64,000 nucleotides of DNA from Chryseobacterium daeguense DSM 19388 (GCF_000430825.1 NZ_AUMT01000001.1:242497-306496), one strand, 5' to 3'; positions 23,874 through 35,439 are shown, numbered from the stretch's first letter. Notes: generated by a model from the letters alone, not told the origin. Numbers and translations are program-made.

Positions 23874-25316
23874 TTAGTTTTCAACCAAGCTTCCTGCCTT
23901 TTCTACTGCTTTTTTCAGGGCATTAAGTTTATTGTTGACTTCCTGCAGTTCATTTTCAGGGTCAGATTTTGCGACGAGTCCGGCTCCGGCCTGATAATAC
24001 AAAGTATTGTTTTTACTTAAAAAAGTACGGATCATAATAGCCTGGTTACAGTCTCCGTTTAAGCCGATCATTCCGATGCAGCCACCGTAATAGCCGCGGG
24101 AATCTTTTTCATATTTGTTGATCAGCTGTAAAGCTTGATGTTTCGGTGCGCCGCTTAATGTTCCCTGCGGAAAGGTGGTGGCAACCATTTCATACGGATT
24201 TGTATTTTCCGGTAAATCTGCGGTTACTTCGCTTACCATGTGGATTACGTGAGAAAAAAGTTGTATTTCTTTCAATTTTGTAACAGTAACATTTTTCCCC
24301 AATTTTCCAAGATCATTTCTTGCAAGGTCTACCAGCATCGTATGTTCTGCATTTTCTTTAGCATCATTTTTTAAAGCTTCCACTGACTTGAGATCAGTTT
24401 CAAAATGCCCGGTCCTTTTGAAAGTCCCGGCAATAGGATGAATGGTAGCTTTGTTGTTTTTTATAATCAGCTGGCTTTCAGGGCTTGAGCCAAATAATTT
24501 ATAATTTCCATAATCGAAAAAGAAAAGATACGGAGAAGGATTAATGTTTCGCAATGCACGATAAACATTAAATTCATCACCTTTGAACTTCTGCTCAAAC
24601 CTTCTGCTTAATACCAGCTGGAAAACATCGCCCCGCATGCAGTGCTTTTGAGCGGTTTTTACAAGCTCAATATATTCTTCATCAGTAATATTGGATGTTT
24701 CTTTTCCGTTTTTTTCGAAAGGATAAATGATGGAATTCTGATTTCTGATCAGGCTTTCCAGCAGATAAAGCTCAGATTTTATACCCTTGATTTGGTTTTC
24801 AATGATATACATCTCGTCATTATAATGATTAATGGCGATGACGTATTGATACAGCCTGTACCGGAGGATCGGGATTTCAACTTCGGGGCTTTGTGCTTTC
24901 AGCATGATATTTTCAAAAAACTGAACGGCTTCAAAGCTTGTATACCCGAAAAGGCTCTGTGCAGTTTCTTCTACAGGATCTTTTGTTTTTTCACATTCAA
25001 AAATCTGGGAAAAGTTTTCAAAGATATCTGCAATTTTATGTTCGATGATAAATTGCTTTACAGGCTCTTCTCCCGGTAGTTTTATTTCATATTCATTAAG
25101 GTTTTTTATTTCAATTCCTGCAATGGCGTTAATAGCAATGAAAGAAAAATTATGATCAATATTTTTAGCATCCGAACTCTCCAGAAGAATTGTATCCCGG
25201 AACTTATCCCGAAGCTGCAGGTAAATATTCATCGGGGTTTTAAGGTCTCCCAATGCTTTTTTGGATACGGTTTTTATTTTTATTTTTTTAGTCAACATCT
25301 GCTGTGTATTATTCAA
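23874..25316 (-). CDS. trpE: Anthranilate synthase component I
   Basis: Makes anthranilate from chorismate and ammonia. The 480-aa protein carries the tryptophan feedback motif LLES-X10-S (LLES at 44-47, Ser58), so allosteric inhibition by tryptophan is likely. Chorismate-binding motifs include FQLVLSRRFEQKF, PSPYLFFFDYG, PIAGTFKRTG and FPQGTLSGAPK. It is the first structural gene of the operon and is preceded by a leader peptide and attenuator, so the pathway has both enzyme-level and transcription-level control. A second Met at residue 7 is an alternative start. Confidence 0.95.
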   Translation of the reverse strand: MNNTQQMLTKKIKIKTVSKKALGDLKTPMNIYLQLRDKFRDTILLESSDAKNIDHNFSFIAINAIAGIEIKNLNEYEIKLPGEEPVKQFIIEHKIADIFENFSQIFECEKTKDPVEETAQSLFGYTSFEAVQFFENIMLKAQSPEVEIPILRYRLYQYVIAINHYNDEMYIIENQIKGIKSELYLLESLIRNQNSIIYPFEKNGKETSNITDEEYIELVKTAQKHCMRGDVFQLVLSRRFEQKFKGDEFNVYRALRNINPSPYLFFFDYGNYKLFGSSPESQLIIKNNKATIHPIAGTFKRTGHFETDLKSVEALKNDAKENAEHTMLVDLARNDLGKLGKNVTVTKLKEIQLFSHVIHMVSEVTADLPENTNPYEMVATTFPQGTLSGAPKHQALQLINKYEKDSRGYYGGCIGMIGLNGDCNQAIMIRTFLSKNNTLYYQAGAGLVAKSDPENELQEVNNKLNALKKAVEKAGSLVEN

Positions 25317-25326
25317 TTGTATTTAA

Positions 25327-25362
25327 ACAAAAAAAGACTTCAACGCACACGTCAAAGTCTTT
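25327..25362 (-). terminator. trp attenuator terminator
   Basis: Reading the minus strand, a 13-bp stem (AAAGACTTTGACG with CGTTGAAGTCTTT, two G-U pairs) with loop TGTG is followed by a run of T, 11 bp before trpE. The minus-strand CGTCGGGTCT (25429-25420) lies inside the leader-peptide region. It can pair with the 5' arm of this stem through GC and GU pairs, as expected of an antiterminator. Confidence 0.82.
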
Positions 25363-25397
25363 ATATATTGTTTTAAGTATTATTCCTGCTGTACAAA

Positions 25398-25475
25398 TTA
25401 ACAACATGATCCTACTTCCAGACCCGACGAAGAGTTTGAAAGCCACCACCAAATATTGTTGCTTATATTAAACAT
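25398..25475 (-). CDS. trpL: trp operon leader peptide
   Basis: A 25-codon ORF, starting MFNISNNIWWWLSN and ending GSCC, with three consecutive TGG codons at positions 9-11. A ribosome stalled there for lack of charged tRNA-Trp would sit about 14 nt before the candidate antiterminator segment. That would free it to disrupt the terminator downstream. Classical ribosome-mediated attenuation; the assignment rests on the WWW run, the terminator and the position before trpE. Confidence 0.85.
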   Translation of the reverse strand: MFNISNNIWWWLSNSSSGLEVGSCC

Positions 25476-25479
25476 ATGG

Positions 25480-25487
25480 CAAATGTA
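25480..25487 (-). promoter_or_regulatory. trp operon -7 promoter element
   Basis: TACATTTG on the minus strand matches TAnnTTTG exactly. It ends only 4 bp before the leader-peptide ATG, so the trp leader mRNA may be leaderless or nearly so. Confidence 0.6.
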
Positions 25488-25550
25488 TGGAATTTTTTAA
25501 TACAAAAAATAAAAATAATGAAATTAAACGTATATAAAATTGAAGATCTT

Positions 25551-26195
25551 TTATTTCAGTTGTTGCAGTTCTTTCTTTAGTTCTTCTATTTTAATTGAAT
25601 AATTTTCGTCAGGATAAGTTTTTGTGTAATCTTCTAAAGCAGAAATATATTCTTCAATGAAATCTTTATTTGTTTTGTCAGCTTCATATTTTATTCTTGC
25701 TTTTTCTATCGGGGCTTGTTTTTCATACTTTAAAAGTAATTTTCCTTCTTCGGATTCATGATAAAGAATAACGATATTTTTTTCGTAACCCGGAATGAAT
25801 TTCACAGGAAAAGGTTTTTCTTTCTGCGGAATCCTGATAGCATTTTCTATAGGATAGATCGCCGCCGTAGTTGTAGAAAAGAATGTAGTAACGTATTTTC
25901 CGTCCTGCTTTTTTACAATGGCTTCATAATCATGGATATACTGTTCGTTTAAGGTAGAATTCGTCTCTACATCAGAGGTGATTATGGCTGTACTTTCTAC
26001 GCCGTATTTATTGAGAAACCAGGCGTTCAAAAACTGTCCGCCAATGCCATTTAATATAGACAAAGGGAGTATTGGGACTAAAAACCACCACTTTTTCGTT
26101 ACCGCAGACAGCAGTCCGAAGAGGAAAAAAACAATAACCACCGTGTAAAAACCATGATGGCTGGTGAAGAATAGAACTTTTGAAACGAAAATCAT
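25551..26195 (-). CDS. Hypothetical membrane protein
   Basis: A 214-aa protein of unknown function. Two hydrophobic segments (about 14-31 and 38-60) are followed by a soluble beta-rich domain (about 65-150, GVESTAIITSDVETNS to PGYEKNIVILYH) and a charged helical tail ending EELKKELQQLK. No motif recognised. It is a single gene between the trp leader and a divergent lipoprotein gene. Confidence 0.6.
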   Translation of the reverse strand: MIFVSKVLFFTSHHGFYTVVIVFFLFGLLSAVTKKWWFLVPILPLSILNGIGGQFLNAWFLNKYGVESTAIITSDVETNSTLNEQYIHDYEAIVKKQDGKYVTTFFSTTTAAIYPIENAIRIPQKEKPFPVKFIPGYEKNIVILYHESEEGKLLLKYEKQAPIEKARIKYEADKTNKDFIEEYISALEDYTKTYPDENYSIKIEELKKELQQLK

Positions 26196-26301
26196 AGTTT
26201 TAGTTTAAAATTACTTAAATATAATCATTATGAATTACAATCTTTACTGAAAAATATAGTCAAAATGGACAGATGTCATGATTTTACAAGTTTATTTTTT
26301 A

Positions 26302-26309
26302 TATTTTTG
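26302..26309 (+). promoter_or_regulatory. -7 promoter element for the small lipoprotein gene
   Basis: TATTTTTG is an exact TAnnTTTG match, 24 bp before the ATG at 26334. Confidence 0.5.
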
Positions 26310-26333
26310 CTTAAATAATTTATAGAAAAAATA

Positions 26334-26561
26334 ATGAAAAAAGTATTAGCAATCGCATTTATCGGAGGTTTATTGGTAGCTAACTGCTCAAAGAAGCCTA
26401 ATCATGACTTACAAGACAGCAACACTATGCTGCCGGAACCGGACGCTCCTACAGTAGTTCAGGATTCCAGCGCAACAACACGTGATACTCCTGAAGCAGA
26501 CGTAAATGCAGCAGTATCCGTTCCTGCAAAAGATGCAAAAGCAGATACTCTTACCAAGTAA
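26334..26561 (+). CDS. Small lipoprotein
   Basis: A 75-aa predicted lipoprotein with signal peptide and lipobox VANC (Cys18). The remaining 57 residues are Asp/Pro/Ala/Thr-rich, low complexity and probably unstructured, with no domain. The next ORF, a frameshifted cytochrome c, starts 2 bp after its stop, so the two were one transcription unit. Confidence 0.6.
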   Translation: MKKVLAIAFIGGLLVANCSKKPNHDLQDSNTMLPEPDAPTVVQDSSATTRDTPEADVNAAVSVPAKDAKADTLTK

Positions 26562-26563
26562 TA

Positions 26564-26915
26564 ATGAAAAAATTATTTTTGACAGGATGTCTGGGTATGC
26601 TGATTGTTTCCTGTTCCAAAAAAGAAAATACGCCGGTAGAAATCTCGGGCTCCGAAAGCTGATCTTTCCGGTGACCAGATTATCGAAACGCTGGACTGCT
26701 CCGGCTGCCATTCGGTAAATGAAAGAATGATAGGACCTTCTTATCAGGAGATCGCAGATAAATATTCTGAAAAGGATATTGAATTGCTTGCTTCAAAAAT
26801 CATAGAAGGCGGAAGCGGGGTATGGGGAAGCGTTCCAATGGCGCCCCATCCTCAGGTGTCTAAAGATGATGCTAAAAAAATGGTGGAATATATTTTGACT
26901 TTAAAGAAAAAGTAG
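26564..26915 (+). pseudogene. Class I cytochrome c lipoprotein, frameshifted
   Basis: The 5' part (MKKLFLTGCLGMLIVSCSKKEN, lipobox VSC, Cys17) runs into a TGA at 26660-26662. The continuation in the next frame, from about 26650 on, reads ADLSGDQIIETLDC and then the haem-binding motif CSGCH. The distal axial Met is in SVPMAPHP, and the class I C-terminal helix KMVEYILTLKKK ends the protein. One lost base (or two gained) near 26640-26660 explains the break. If real, the gene is dead or needs a ribosomal frameshift; a sequencing error is equally possible. The intact product would be a membrane-anchored periplasmic electron carrier. Confidence 0.75.
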
Positions 26916-26918
26916 AAA

Positions 26919-27848
26919 ATGTCCGCCGAAAAAACCAGTCTGCACGCAAGAAATCTGCATCGCGATCCTTACGATTTTGATCAGCTTATTTCTTGTGTGC
27001 CGGAACTGAAACATTATGTCTTCAAAAATTCTTATCAAACGGCAACGATTAATTTTAGCATTCCAGAAGCCGTAAAATTACTTAATAAAGCTTTATTAGA
27101 GCATTTTTATAACATTCAGAGCTGGGATATTCCGGATACTAATCTTTGTCCTCCCATTCCCGGAAGGGCAGATTACATTCATTATATTGCGGATTTATTG
27201 GCCGGGCAACAGAATGAAGTTCCGAAAGGCCCCTCCATACAAGGCCTGGATATCGGAACAGGGGCGAATCTTATCTATCCTTTAATTGCCCATAAATCTT
27301 ATGGCTGGAAGCTTTTGGGTACAGATATTAATGAAAAATCTCTGGAAAATGCGCAGAAAATTTTAGATCATAATCCTGATTTGTTATCTGTAATTGAATT
27401 AAAACACCAGCTCAATCCCGATCATATATTTAAATGTATAATTACTTCAAAAGACAGGTTTACTTTTTCCATGTGTAATCCTCCGTTTCATGATTCTGAA
27501 GAATCTGCACTAAAGGAAAATCTCAGAAAAACAAAAAACCTGAACCGGTCAAAAGTCAGCAAACCCTTGCTGAATTTTGGAGGACAACAGTCTGAGTTAT
27601 GGTGCGACGGCGGTGAATTGGCCTTTATTACAAAAATGATCCATGAAAGCAGGCTGTATTCATCACAGATACTTTGGTTTACATGTCTGGTTTCAAAAAA
27701 AGATAATCTTTTCAAATTGACTTCGCTTTTAAAAAAGCTGAAAGCCATAGATGTCAAAATAATTGATATGGCTCAGGGCCAGAAGATCAGCAGAATATTG
27801 GCCTGGACTTTTATTCCTCAGCAAAACCATATAGACTGGTTCTTATAA
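26919..27848 (+). CDS. rlmF: 23S rRNA (adenine(1618)-N6)-methyltransferase
   Basis: Modifies A1618 of 23S rRNA using SAM. The 309-aa protein has the RlmF N-terminal block LHARNLHRDPYDFDQL, the domain sequence LCPPIPGRADYIHYIADLL and the SAM-binding GLDIGTGANLIYPL. The catalytic motif CNPPFH (NPPF, near residue 188) completes the set. Length and order match the family. It starts 3 bp after the cytochrome gene stop. Confidence 0.9.
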   Translation: MSAEKTSLHARNLHRDPYDFDQLISCVPELKHYVFKNSYQTATINFSIPEAVKLLNKALLEHFYNIQSWDIPDTNLCPPIPGRADYIHYIADLLAGQQNEVPKGPSIQGLDIGTGANLIYPLIAHKSYGWKLLGTDINEKSLENAQKILDHNPDLLSVIELKHQLNPDHIFKCIITSKDRFTFSMCNPPFHDSEESALKENLRKTKNLNRSKVSKPLLNFGGQQSELWCDGGELAFITKMIHESRLYSSQILWFTCLVSKKDNLFKLTSLLKKLKAIDVKIIDMAQGQKISRILAWTFIPQQNHIDWFL

Positions 27849-27913
27849 TTTAGATTTAAAAATCTTTTGAATTAAATTTTATATGAAATAAATGAGATTT
27901 CTGAGAAAAGCCA

Positions 27914-27944
27914 TTGACCATCAATTCAAAAATCACTAATTTTG
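27914..27944 (+). promoter_or_regulatory. lysS promoter
   Basis: TTG at 27914-27916 and an exact -7 element TAATTTTG at 27937-27944 are separated by 20 bp, matching the Bacteroidota promoter consensus. The lysS ATG follows 22 bp later. Confidence 0.65.
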
Positions 27945-27966
27945 CACGTTATTTTAAATAAATACA

Positions 27967-29664
27967 ATGCAATTATCAGAACAAGAAATCATTAGACGAG
28001 AAAAGCTGAACAAGCTTGTTGAAATGGGAATTAATGCGTTCCCTGCAGATGAATATGTAATTACAGATACTACAGAATCTATAAAACAGGATTTCGCTGA
28101 TAATAAACAGGTTAAGATTGCAGGGAGATTAATGTCAAGAAGAATCCAGGGAAAGGCTTCTTTTGCTGAACTGCAGGACTCTACAGGCAGAATCCAGGTA
28201 TATTTTAACAGAGATGAGATCTGTACAGGTGAAGATAAAACTTTGTATAATGAAGTGTACAAACACCTTTTAGATATAGGAGATATTATTGGTATTGAAG
28301 GAGAATTGTTCACGACCCAGGTGGGTGAAAAAACAGTTTTGGTAAAAAATTTCACACTTCTTACTAAAGCTTTAAGACCTTTACCACAAGCAAAAACAGA
28401 CGAAAACGGAGTAGTGCATGACGGATTTACAGATCCTGAATTAAGATACAGACAACGTTACGTAGACTTGACGGTAAATCCTCAGGTAAAAGAAATTTTC
28501 GTTAAAAGAACAAAATTGTTCAACGCAATGAGAACTTTCTTCAATGATGCCGGATATTTTGAAGTTGAAACGCCAATTTTACAGTCAATTCCGGGAGGAG
28601 CTGCGGCAAGACCATTTATCACACATCATAATGCTTTGGATATTCCATTATATTTAAGAATTGCAAACGAATTATATCTAAAAAGATTAATCGTGGGTGG
28701 TTTCGACGGAGTTTATGAATTCTCAAAAAACTTCAGAAATGAAGGGATGGACAGAACCCATAATCCGGAATTTACAGCAATGGAAATCTATGTAGCGTAC
28801 AAAGATTACAACTGGATGATGGATTTCACGGAGAAACTATTGGAATTCTGTGCAGTTCAGGTAAACGGAACTACAAAAGCAACTTTTGGAGAGTATGAAA
28901 TTGATTTCAAAGCACCTTACCCGAGAGTTTCGATGACGGAAGCTATCCAGAAATTTACAGGTTTTAATATTACCGGGAAAACGGAGCAGGAACTATATGA
29001 CTTCGCAAAATCCATCGGTATTGAAGTGAATGAAACCATGGGTAAAGGAAAATTAATTGATGAAATTTTCGGTGAAAAGTGTGAAGGAAACTTCATCCAG
29101 CCGACTTTCATTACAGATTATCCTATTGAAATGTCACCTTTAACCAAAAAGCACAGAAGCAAAGAAGGCCTTACCGAGCGTTTTGAATTAATGGTTTGCG
29201 GAAAAGAAATCGCGAATGCTTATTCGGAGCTTAATGACCCTATTGACCAGAGAGAGCGTTTCGAAGAGCAAATGAAGCTTTCTGAAAAAGGAGATGATGA
29301 AGCGATGTTTATCGACCAGGATTTCCTTAGAGCGCTGGAATACGGAATGCCGCCAACATCAGGTTTAGGAATCGGGATGGACAGGTTAATCATGTTCTTA
29401 ACGAATAATGCATCCATCCAGGAAGTGCTGTTCTTCCCTCAGATGAAGCCGGAAAAAACTGTTCCTCAGGTAGAGCTGGGTGAAGATGAGAAAGTGATTC
29501 TTGAAATCTTAAATTCTCAGGAAGAGCCGTTCTCTTTAGCCGAAGTAAAGGAGAGAAGCCAGCTGTCCGGTAAAAAATGGGACAAAGCTTCAAAAACTTT
29601 AACTAAAAATAATCTGGTGAAAGTAGAGAAGATCGACGAAAATGTTTTGATGAAACTGGTTTAA
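27967..29664 (+). CDS. lysS: Lysyl-tRNA synthetase (class II)
   Basis: Charges tRNA-Lys. The 565-aa protein has the N-terminal OB-fold anticodon-binding domain (KIAGRLMSRRIQGKASFAEL, about 50-70) and class II motifs 2 (FRNEGMDRTHNPEFTAMEIY) and 3 (GLGIGMDRL). A C-terminal extension of about 60 residues (from EKVILEILNSQEE) has a winged-helix look. The extension is longer than E. coli LysS but usual in flavobacteria. A terminator follows. Confidence 0.95.
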   Translation: MQLSEQEIIRREKLNKLVEMGINAFPADEYVITDTTESIKQDFADNKQVKIAGRLMSRRIQGKASFAELQDSTGRIQVYFNRDEICTGEDKTLYNEVYKHLLDIGDIIGIEGELFTTQVGEKTVLVKNFTLLTKALRPLPQAKTDENGVVHDGFTDPELRYRQRYVDLTVNPQVKEIFVKRTKLFNAMRTFFNDAGYFEVETPILQSIPGGAAARPFITHHNALDIPLYLRIANELYLKRLIVGGFDGVYEFSKNFRNEGMDRTHNPEFTAMEIYVAYKDYNWMMDFTEKLLEFCAVQVNGTTKATFGEYEIDFKAPYPRVSMTEAIQKFTGFNITGKTEQELYDFAKSIGIEVNETMGKGKLIDEIFGEKCEGNFIQPTFITDYPIEMSPLTKKHRSKEGLTERFELMVCGKEIANAYSELNDPIDQRERFEEQMKLSEKGDDEAMFIDQDFLRALEYGMPPTSGLGIGMDRLIMFLTNNASIQEVLFFPQMKPEKTVPQVELGEDEKVILEILNSQEEPFSLAEVKERSQLSGKKWDKASKTLTKNNLVKVEKIDENVLMKLV

Positions 29665-29684
29665 AAATATTTTAATACATTTAT

Positions 29685-29715
29685 AAGCGGGAAATATATT
29701 CCTGCTTTTATTTTT
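29685..29715 (+). terminator. lysS terminator
   Basis: Stem AAGCGGGAA / TTCCTGCTT (one G-U pair) followed by a T-rich run, 20 bp after the lysS stop. Confidence 0.75.
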
Positions 29716-29741
29716 TATAAACTTTACTCTATTTTTTTGAT

Positions 29742-30608
29742 ATGTTTGATCTTAGCAAGGCATGGGAACTTATAAATACTAAGTTGGAATTTTGGTTTCA
29801 AGAGTTTGTGAAAATTCTTCCTAACCTTTTACTGGCTTCTTTAGTTTTAGTTATAGGTTTTTGGATGGCAAAATATATAAGAAGAGCTTCTCATAAAATA
29901 TTTGGAAGAATATTTACTAATCATACAATAAATCATTTATTCAGTACTTTCACTTATGTAGCAGCTTTAGGGATTGTTATCTTCACAACGTTAAGTATTT
30001 TAAAACTTGACAAAGCGGTTACTTCAATTCTTGCCGGAGCAGGTATTCTCGGTTTGGCATTAGCTTTTGCTTTTCAGGACATTGCTGCAAATTTTATATC
30101 CGGGATTTTTATTACGTTCAGAAGGCCACTTAAGATTGGTGATATAGTTTCTATTAAAAATTATATGGGAAAGGTAGTGGAGATTAATCTTCGGGATACT
30201 GTAATTAAAACCTTTCAGGGTAAGATGGTAATTATTCCTAATAAGGATGTTTTTCAAAGCGCAATTGAAAATTATTCTCTTCTGGGAAAAAGAAGATTTG
30301 ATCTTGAAATAGGGATTTCCTATAATGACGATTTGGAATATGCTGCAAAACTTGCTTTGGAGGCTGTAAAAGATATCGAAGGCCTAGATCCTTCTGAAGA
30401 AGTCACATTAGTATATACAGAATTTGATGAAAGTTCCATTAACTTTACAATCTGTTTATGGTGCAGCTCTACTGAACAGAGTCATTATTTAAGTATGGGG
30501 CATAAGGCAATTATTGCTATTAAAAAATCTTTTGATCTTCATAAGATTACCATCCCTTTCCCTATCAGAACTCTGGATGTTCAATGGCCGGAACATAAAA
30601 CTAAATAA
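29742..30608 (+). CDS. MscS-family mechanosensitive channel
   Basis: A 288-aa inner-membrane channel. Three hydrophobic segments (about 25-43, 66-88, 92-115) end in the pore-lining helix with the small-residue pattern GAGILGLALAFAFQDIAANFISG. After that comes the beta domain (GDIVSIKNYMGKVVEINLRDTVI) and the alpha/beta C-terminal domain. This is the minimal MscS layout that releases solutes on hypo-osmotic shock. It is a single gene convergent with cydB. Confidence 0.88.
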   Translation: MFDLSKAWELINTKLEFWFQEFVKILPNLLLASLVLVIGFWMAKYIRRASHKIFGRIFTNHTINHLFSTFTYVAALGIVIFTTLSILKLDKAVTSILAGAGILGLALAFAFQDIAANFISGIFITFRRPLKIGDIVSIKNYMGKVVEINLRDTVIKTFQGKMVIIPNKDVFQSAIENYSLLGKRRFDLEIGISYNDDLEYAAKLALEAVKDIEGLDPSEEVTLVYTEFDESSINFTICLWCSSTEQSHYLSMGHKAIIAIKKSFDLHKITIPFPIRTLDVQWPEHKTK

Positions 30609-30610
30609 GC

Positions 30611-31615
30611 TTATTTTCTTTGCTTACTGAAAGAAATCATTAAATAAAATAAAAACGGAAGGATAAAAACAGATCCCAACATTAAAGCCCATCCTAAAGC
30701 TGAAATTGTCTTAGGAGCTGCTACATGTTCCAGCAAAGAAAGATGCTGCCCGTTGGCAAAAAGTATAATATTCGGGTTATGCTGATAAGTGGCTGCTACC
30801 AGAATCATAATAATTTGAAAGCCCGCTAAAGCTCTTACAGGAAGCAGTTTGCGCGTGTGCATTGCTCTTAAGATCAAAGCCAGGCAAATCGTTGCAAAAA
30901 CTGTTGCCATCATTCCCAAAGGTTTCGAAAATACCCACATTAATAAAGGAATATCCGAAAGATAAGCCGTTACAAAAACCAAAATTCCGGTGATGACCAC
31001 AAAGATCATGGTTTGTTTCGATTTTTTAATCATTAAACTTAATTCCACCTTGTCAATGGTTTCCCGTAAGGCAAAAACAGAAGCAAGATAAGCACAAATA
31101 GCCACTGTAAACAGCCCCACGGCAATTCCAAACCAGTTCAGCCAGCTGAAAATATATAGTTCTAAAAATCCTTTAGCCTCAGAATCTATGGAATGAGAGA
31201 TTGTCGCAGCTGCAATTAATCCTAAAAAAAATGGAGTAAGTAAGCTCGAAAAATAAAAAATCTGCGTATAAACCTGCTGCCAGTCGTCTTTTACGGCATC
31301 ATAATGTCTGAAAGTAAAAGCAGTTCCCCGCGCAATAATTCCTACCAGCATCAAAACCAGTGGAATATGAAGATACGTGGAAAGAGTAGTATAAATTTCA
31401 GGAAAACCTACAAAAAGTATAACAATCGCAATGATCAGCCACATGTGGTTCGCTTCCCAGACCGGCGCGATGGATTCATACATAATCACTTTGGTTTTCG
31501 GGCGGTTTTTTTTCTTGGTAAAAAGCTCCACAATTCCGGCTCCGAAATCAGCACCTCCCAGAATTACATAAAGACAAATCGAAAGCCAGAGAAAGCCTAT
31601 AACTACATAAATCAT
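30611..31615 (-). CDS. cydB: Cytochrome bd oxidase subunit II
   Basis: Inner-membrane subunit of the high-affinity quinol:oxygen oxidoreductase. The 334-aa protein begins with the helix FLWLSICLYVILGGADFGAGIVEL, followed by about seven more hydrophobic segments. It is shorter than E. coli CydB (379), as is usual in this phylum. Its ATG overlaps the end of cydA by 4 bp. No small CydX-like ORF was recognised after it before the convergent channel gene. Confidence 0.92.
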   Translation of the reverse strand: MIYVVIGFLWLSICLYVILGGADFGAGIVELFTKKKNRPKTKVIMYESIAPVWEANHMWLIIAIVILFVGFPEIYTTLSTYLHIPLVLMLVGIIARGTAFTFRHYDAVKDDWQQVYTQIFYFSSLLTPFFLGLIAAATISHSIDSEAKGFLELYIFSWLNWFGIAVGLFTVAICAYLASVFALRETIDKVELSLMIKKSKQTMIFVVITGILVFVTAYLSDIPLLMWVFSKPLGMMATVFATICLALILRAMHTRKLLPVRALAGFQIIMILVAATYQHNPNIILFANGQHLSLLEHVAAPKTISALGWALMLGSVFILPFLFYLMISFSKQRK

Positions 31616-32964
31616 GATTGCTTATTTTTAGAGTTAAACTGAGGATCGGTGGGATCATACAACTTCGGAACCATCTGTATCTGCCTTCTTAAAAGGAAAA
31701 TGATGATTAAAGACAATGAAACGAAAATCGCAGTAAAAAAGTAAAATGAATACTGAATTCCGGGCATCGGTGTTACGGCATCTGCGGTTCTCATGATTCC
31801 GTAGATGATCCACGGCTGTCTGCCGACTTCAGTTACGGTCCATCCCGCTTCAAGTGCAATATATCCGAATGGAGAAGCTATTAAAAATGTTTTTAAAAGC
31901 CAGTTTTTCGTGAGCCATTCTTTTCTGAAAAAATAAGCATACAGATAAACCATTCCAATGATGATCATTACTACCCCGAAGAAGATCATAATCTGAAAAG
32001 CATAATGTACGACGGCAACCGGCGGCCATTCGTCTCTTGGGAAATCATTCAGGCCTTTTACCTCATGATTAAAATCGTTGCTTACTAAAAAGCTTAATAC
32101 TTTTGGAATTTTTATAGCATACTTTATTTCACCTTTTTCTTCATCGGGAATTCCTCCAATTACAAAAGCGGCTCCTTTTTCTGTTTCAAAATGCGCTTCC
32201 ATGGCAGCTAATTTGATAGGCTGTCTTTCCGCTACAGACTTTGCAGCAATATCGCCGCTTAAAGGGGCTCCAAACGCACCAATTAATGCAAACCCTGCAG
32301 CAATTTTAAATGCTTTTGTATGAAACTCTACATTCTTTTTTTTCATAATCAAATAAGCATGAACCCCCGCAACAGCAAATCCGGTGGCACAAAAAGCAGC
32401 TACCGTCATGTGTAAAGCCTGTGGAAACCATGCTTCATTAAACATTGCTTTTATAGGATCTATATTTAAATACTGTCCGTTTACATAATCAAATCCGGCA
32501 GGCGAATTCATCCAGGCATTGGCCGCAACCACTAAAATTCCGGAAGCTAAACCACTTAAACCAACTAAAAATCCACAGAACCAGTGGAACCATTTGTTGA
32601 ATCTGTCCCATCCGTAAAGGAAGAAACCAATGGCGATGGCTTCAATAAAGAAAGCTGTTCCCTCTAAAGAAAAAGGCATCCCGAAAATGGGGCCTGCATG
32701 TTTCATGAATTGTGGCCAAAGAAGTCCCAGCTCAAAAGAAAGCATGGTCCCGGAAACGGCTCCGGTAGCAAAAAGTATGGCAACACCTTTACTCCAGGCT
32801 TTGGTGAGGCCTTTATACACTTCGTTTTTCGTTTTCAAGTATTTCCAGTGGGCAAATGCCATCAGAAAAGGCATTACCATATCAACACAGGAAAAAATAA
32901 TGTGAAAACCGAGGGACATTGCCATCTGGGCACGGGCTGCCATGAAATCGTCCATAAATATCAA
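31612..32964 (-). CDS. cydA: Cytochrome bd oxidase subunit I
   Basis: Haem-bearing subunit of the bd oxidase. The 450-aa protein has the first haem-ligand His in SLGFHIIFSC (residue 21), a second conserved His in QALHMTVAAF and the conserved GRQPWIIYGIMRT segment near residue 383. The quinol loop is of the short type. The ATG three codons in (MDDFMAARAQ) is an alternative start. It is the first gene of the cydAB operon, upstream of a long gap shared with divergent gyrB. Confidence 0.94.
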   Translation of the reverse strand: MIFMDDFMAARAQMAMSLGFHIIFSCVDMVMPFLMAFAHWKYLKTKNEVYKGLTKAWSKGVAILFATGAVSGTMLSFELGLLWPQFMKHAGPIFGMPFSLEGTAFFIEAIAIGFFLYGWDRFNKWFHWFCGFLVGLSGLASGILVVAANAWMNSPAGFDYVNGQYLNIDPIKAMFNEAWFPQALHMTVAAFCATGFAVAGVHAYLIMKKKNVEFHTKAFKIAAGFALIGAFGAPLSGDIAAKSVAERQPIKLAAMEAHFETEKGAAFVIGGIPDEEKGEIKYAIKIPKVLSFLVSNDFNHEVKGLNDFPRDEWPPVAVVHYAFQIMIFFGVVMIIIGMVYLYAYFFRKEWLTKNWLLKTFLIASPFGYIALEAGWTVTEVGRQPWIIYGIMRTADAVTPMPGIQYSFYFFTAIFVSLSLIIIFLLRRQIQMVPKLYDPTDPQFNSKNKQS

Positions 32965-35334
<2,370 letters not shown>

Positions 35335-35356
35335 TTAATTCTTGAAAATATAATAT

Positions 35357-35388
35357 AAAAGACTTCAGAAATGAGGTCTTTTTTTATT
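35357..35388 (+). terminator. gyrB terminator
   Basis: Stem AAAAGACTTC / GAGGTCTTTT with loop AGAAAT and a T-rich tail, 23 bp after the gyrB stop. Confidence 0.75.
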
Positions 35389-35439
35389 TAGAAAATAATA
35401 AAATGTGTCAAAATATTATATAATTAAATTTAAAAAATA

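Noticed and set aside
24642..25079. 145-codon ORF antisense to trpE
   Set aside because: Phe/Ile-rich reverse reading of trpE with no promoter or homology signal.
26506..26718. Separate 70-codon gene overlapping the lipoprotein and cytochrome genes
   Set aside because: Its frame crosses both genes and its composition is not protein-like; the frameshifted cytochrome explains the region.
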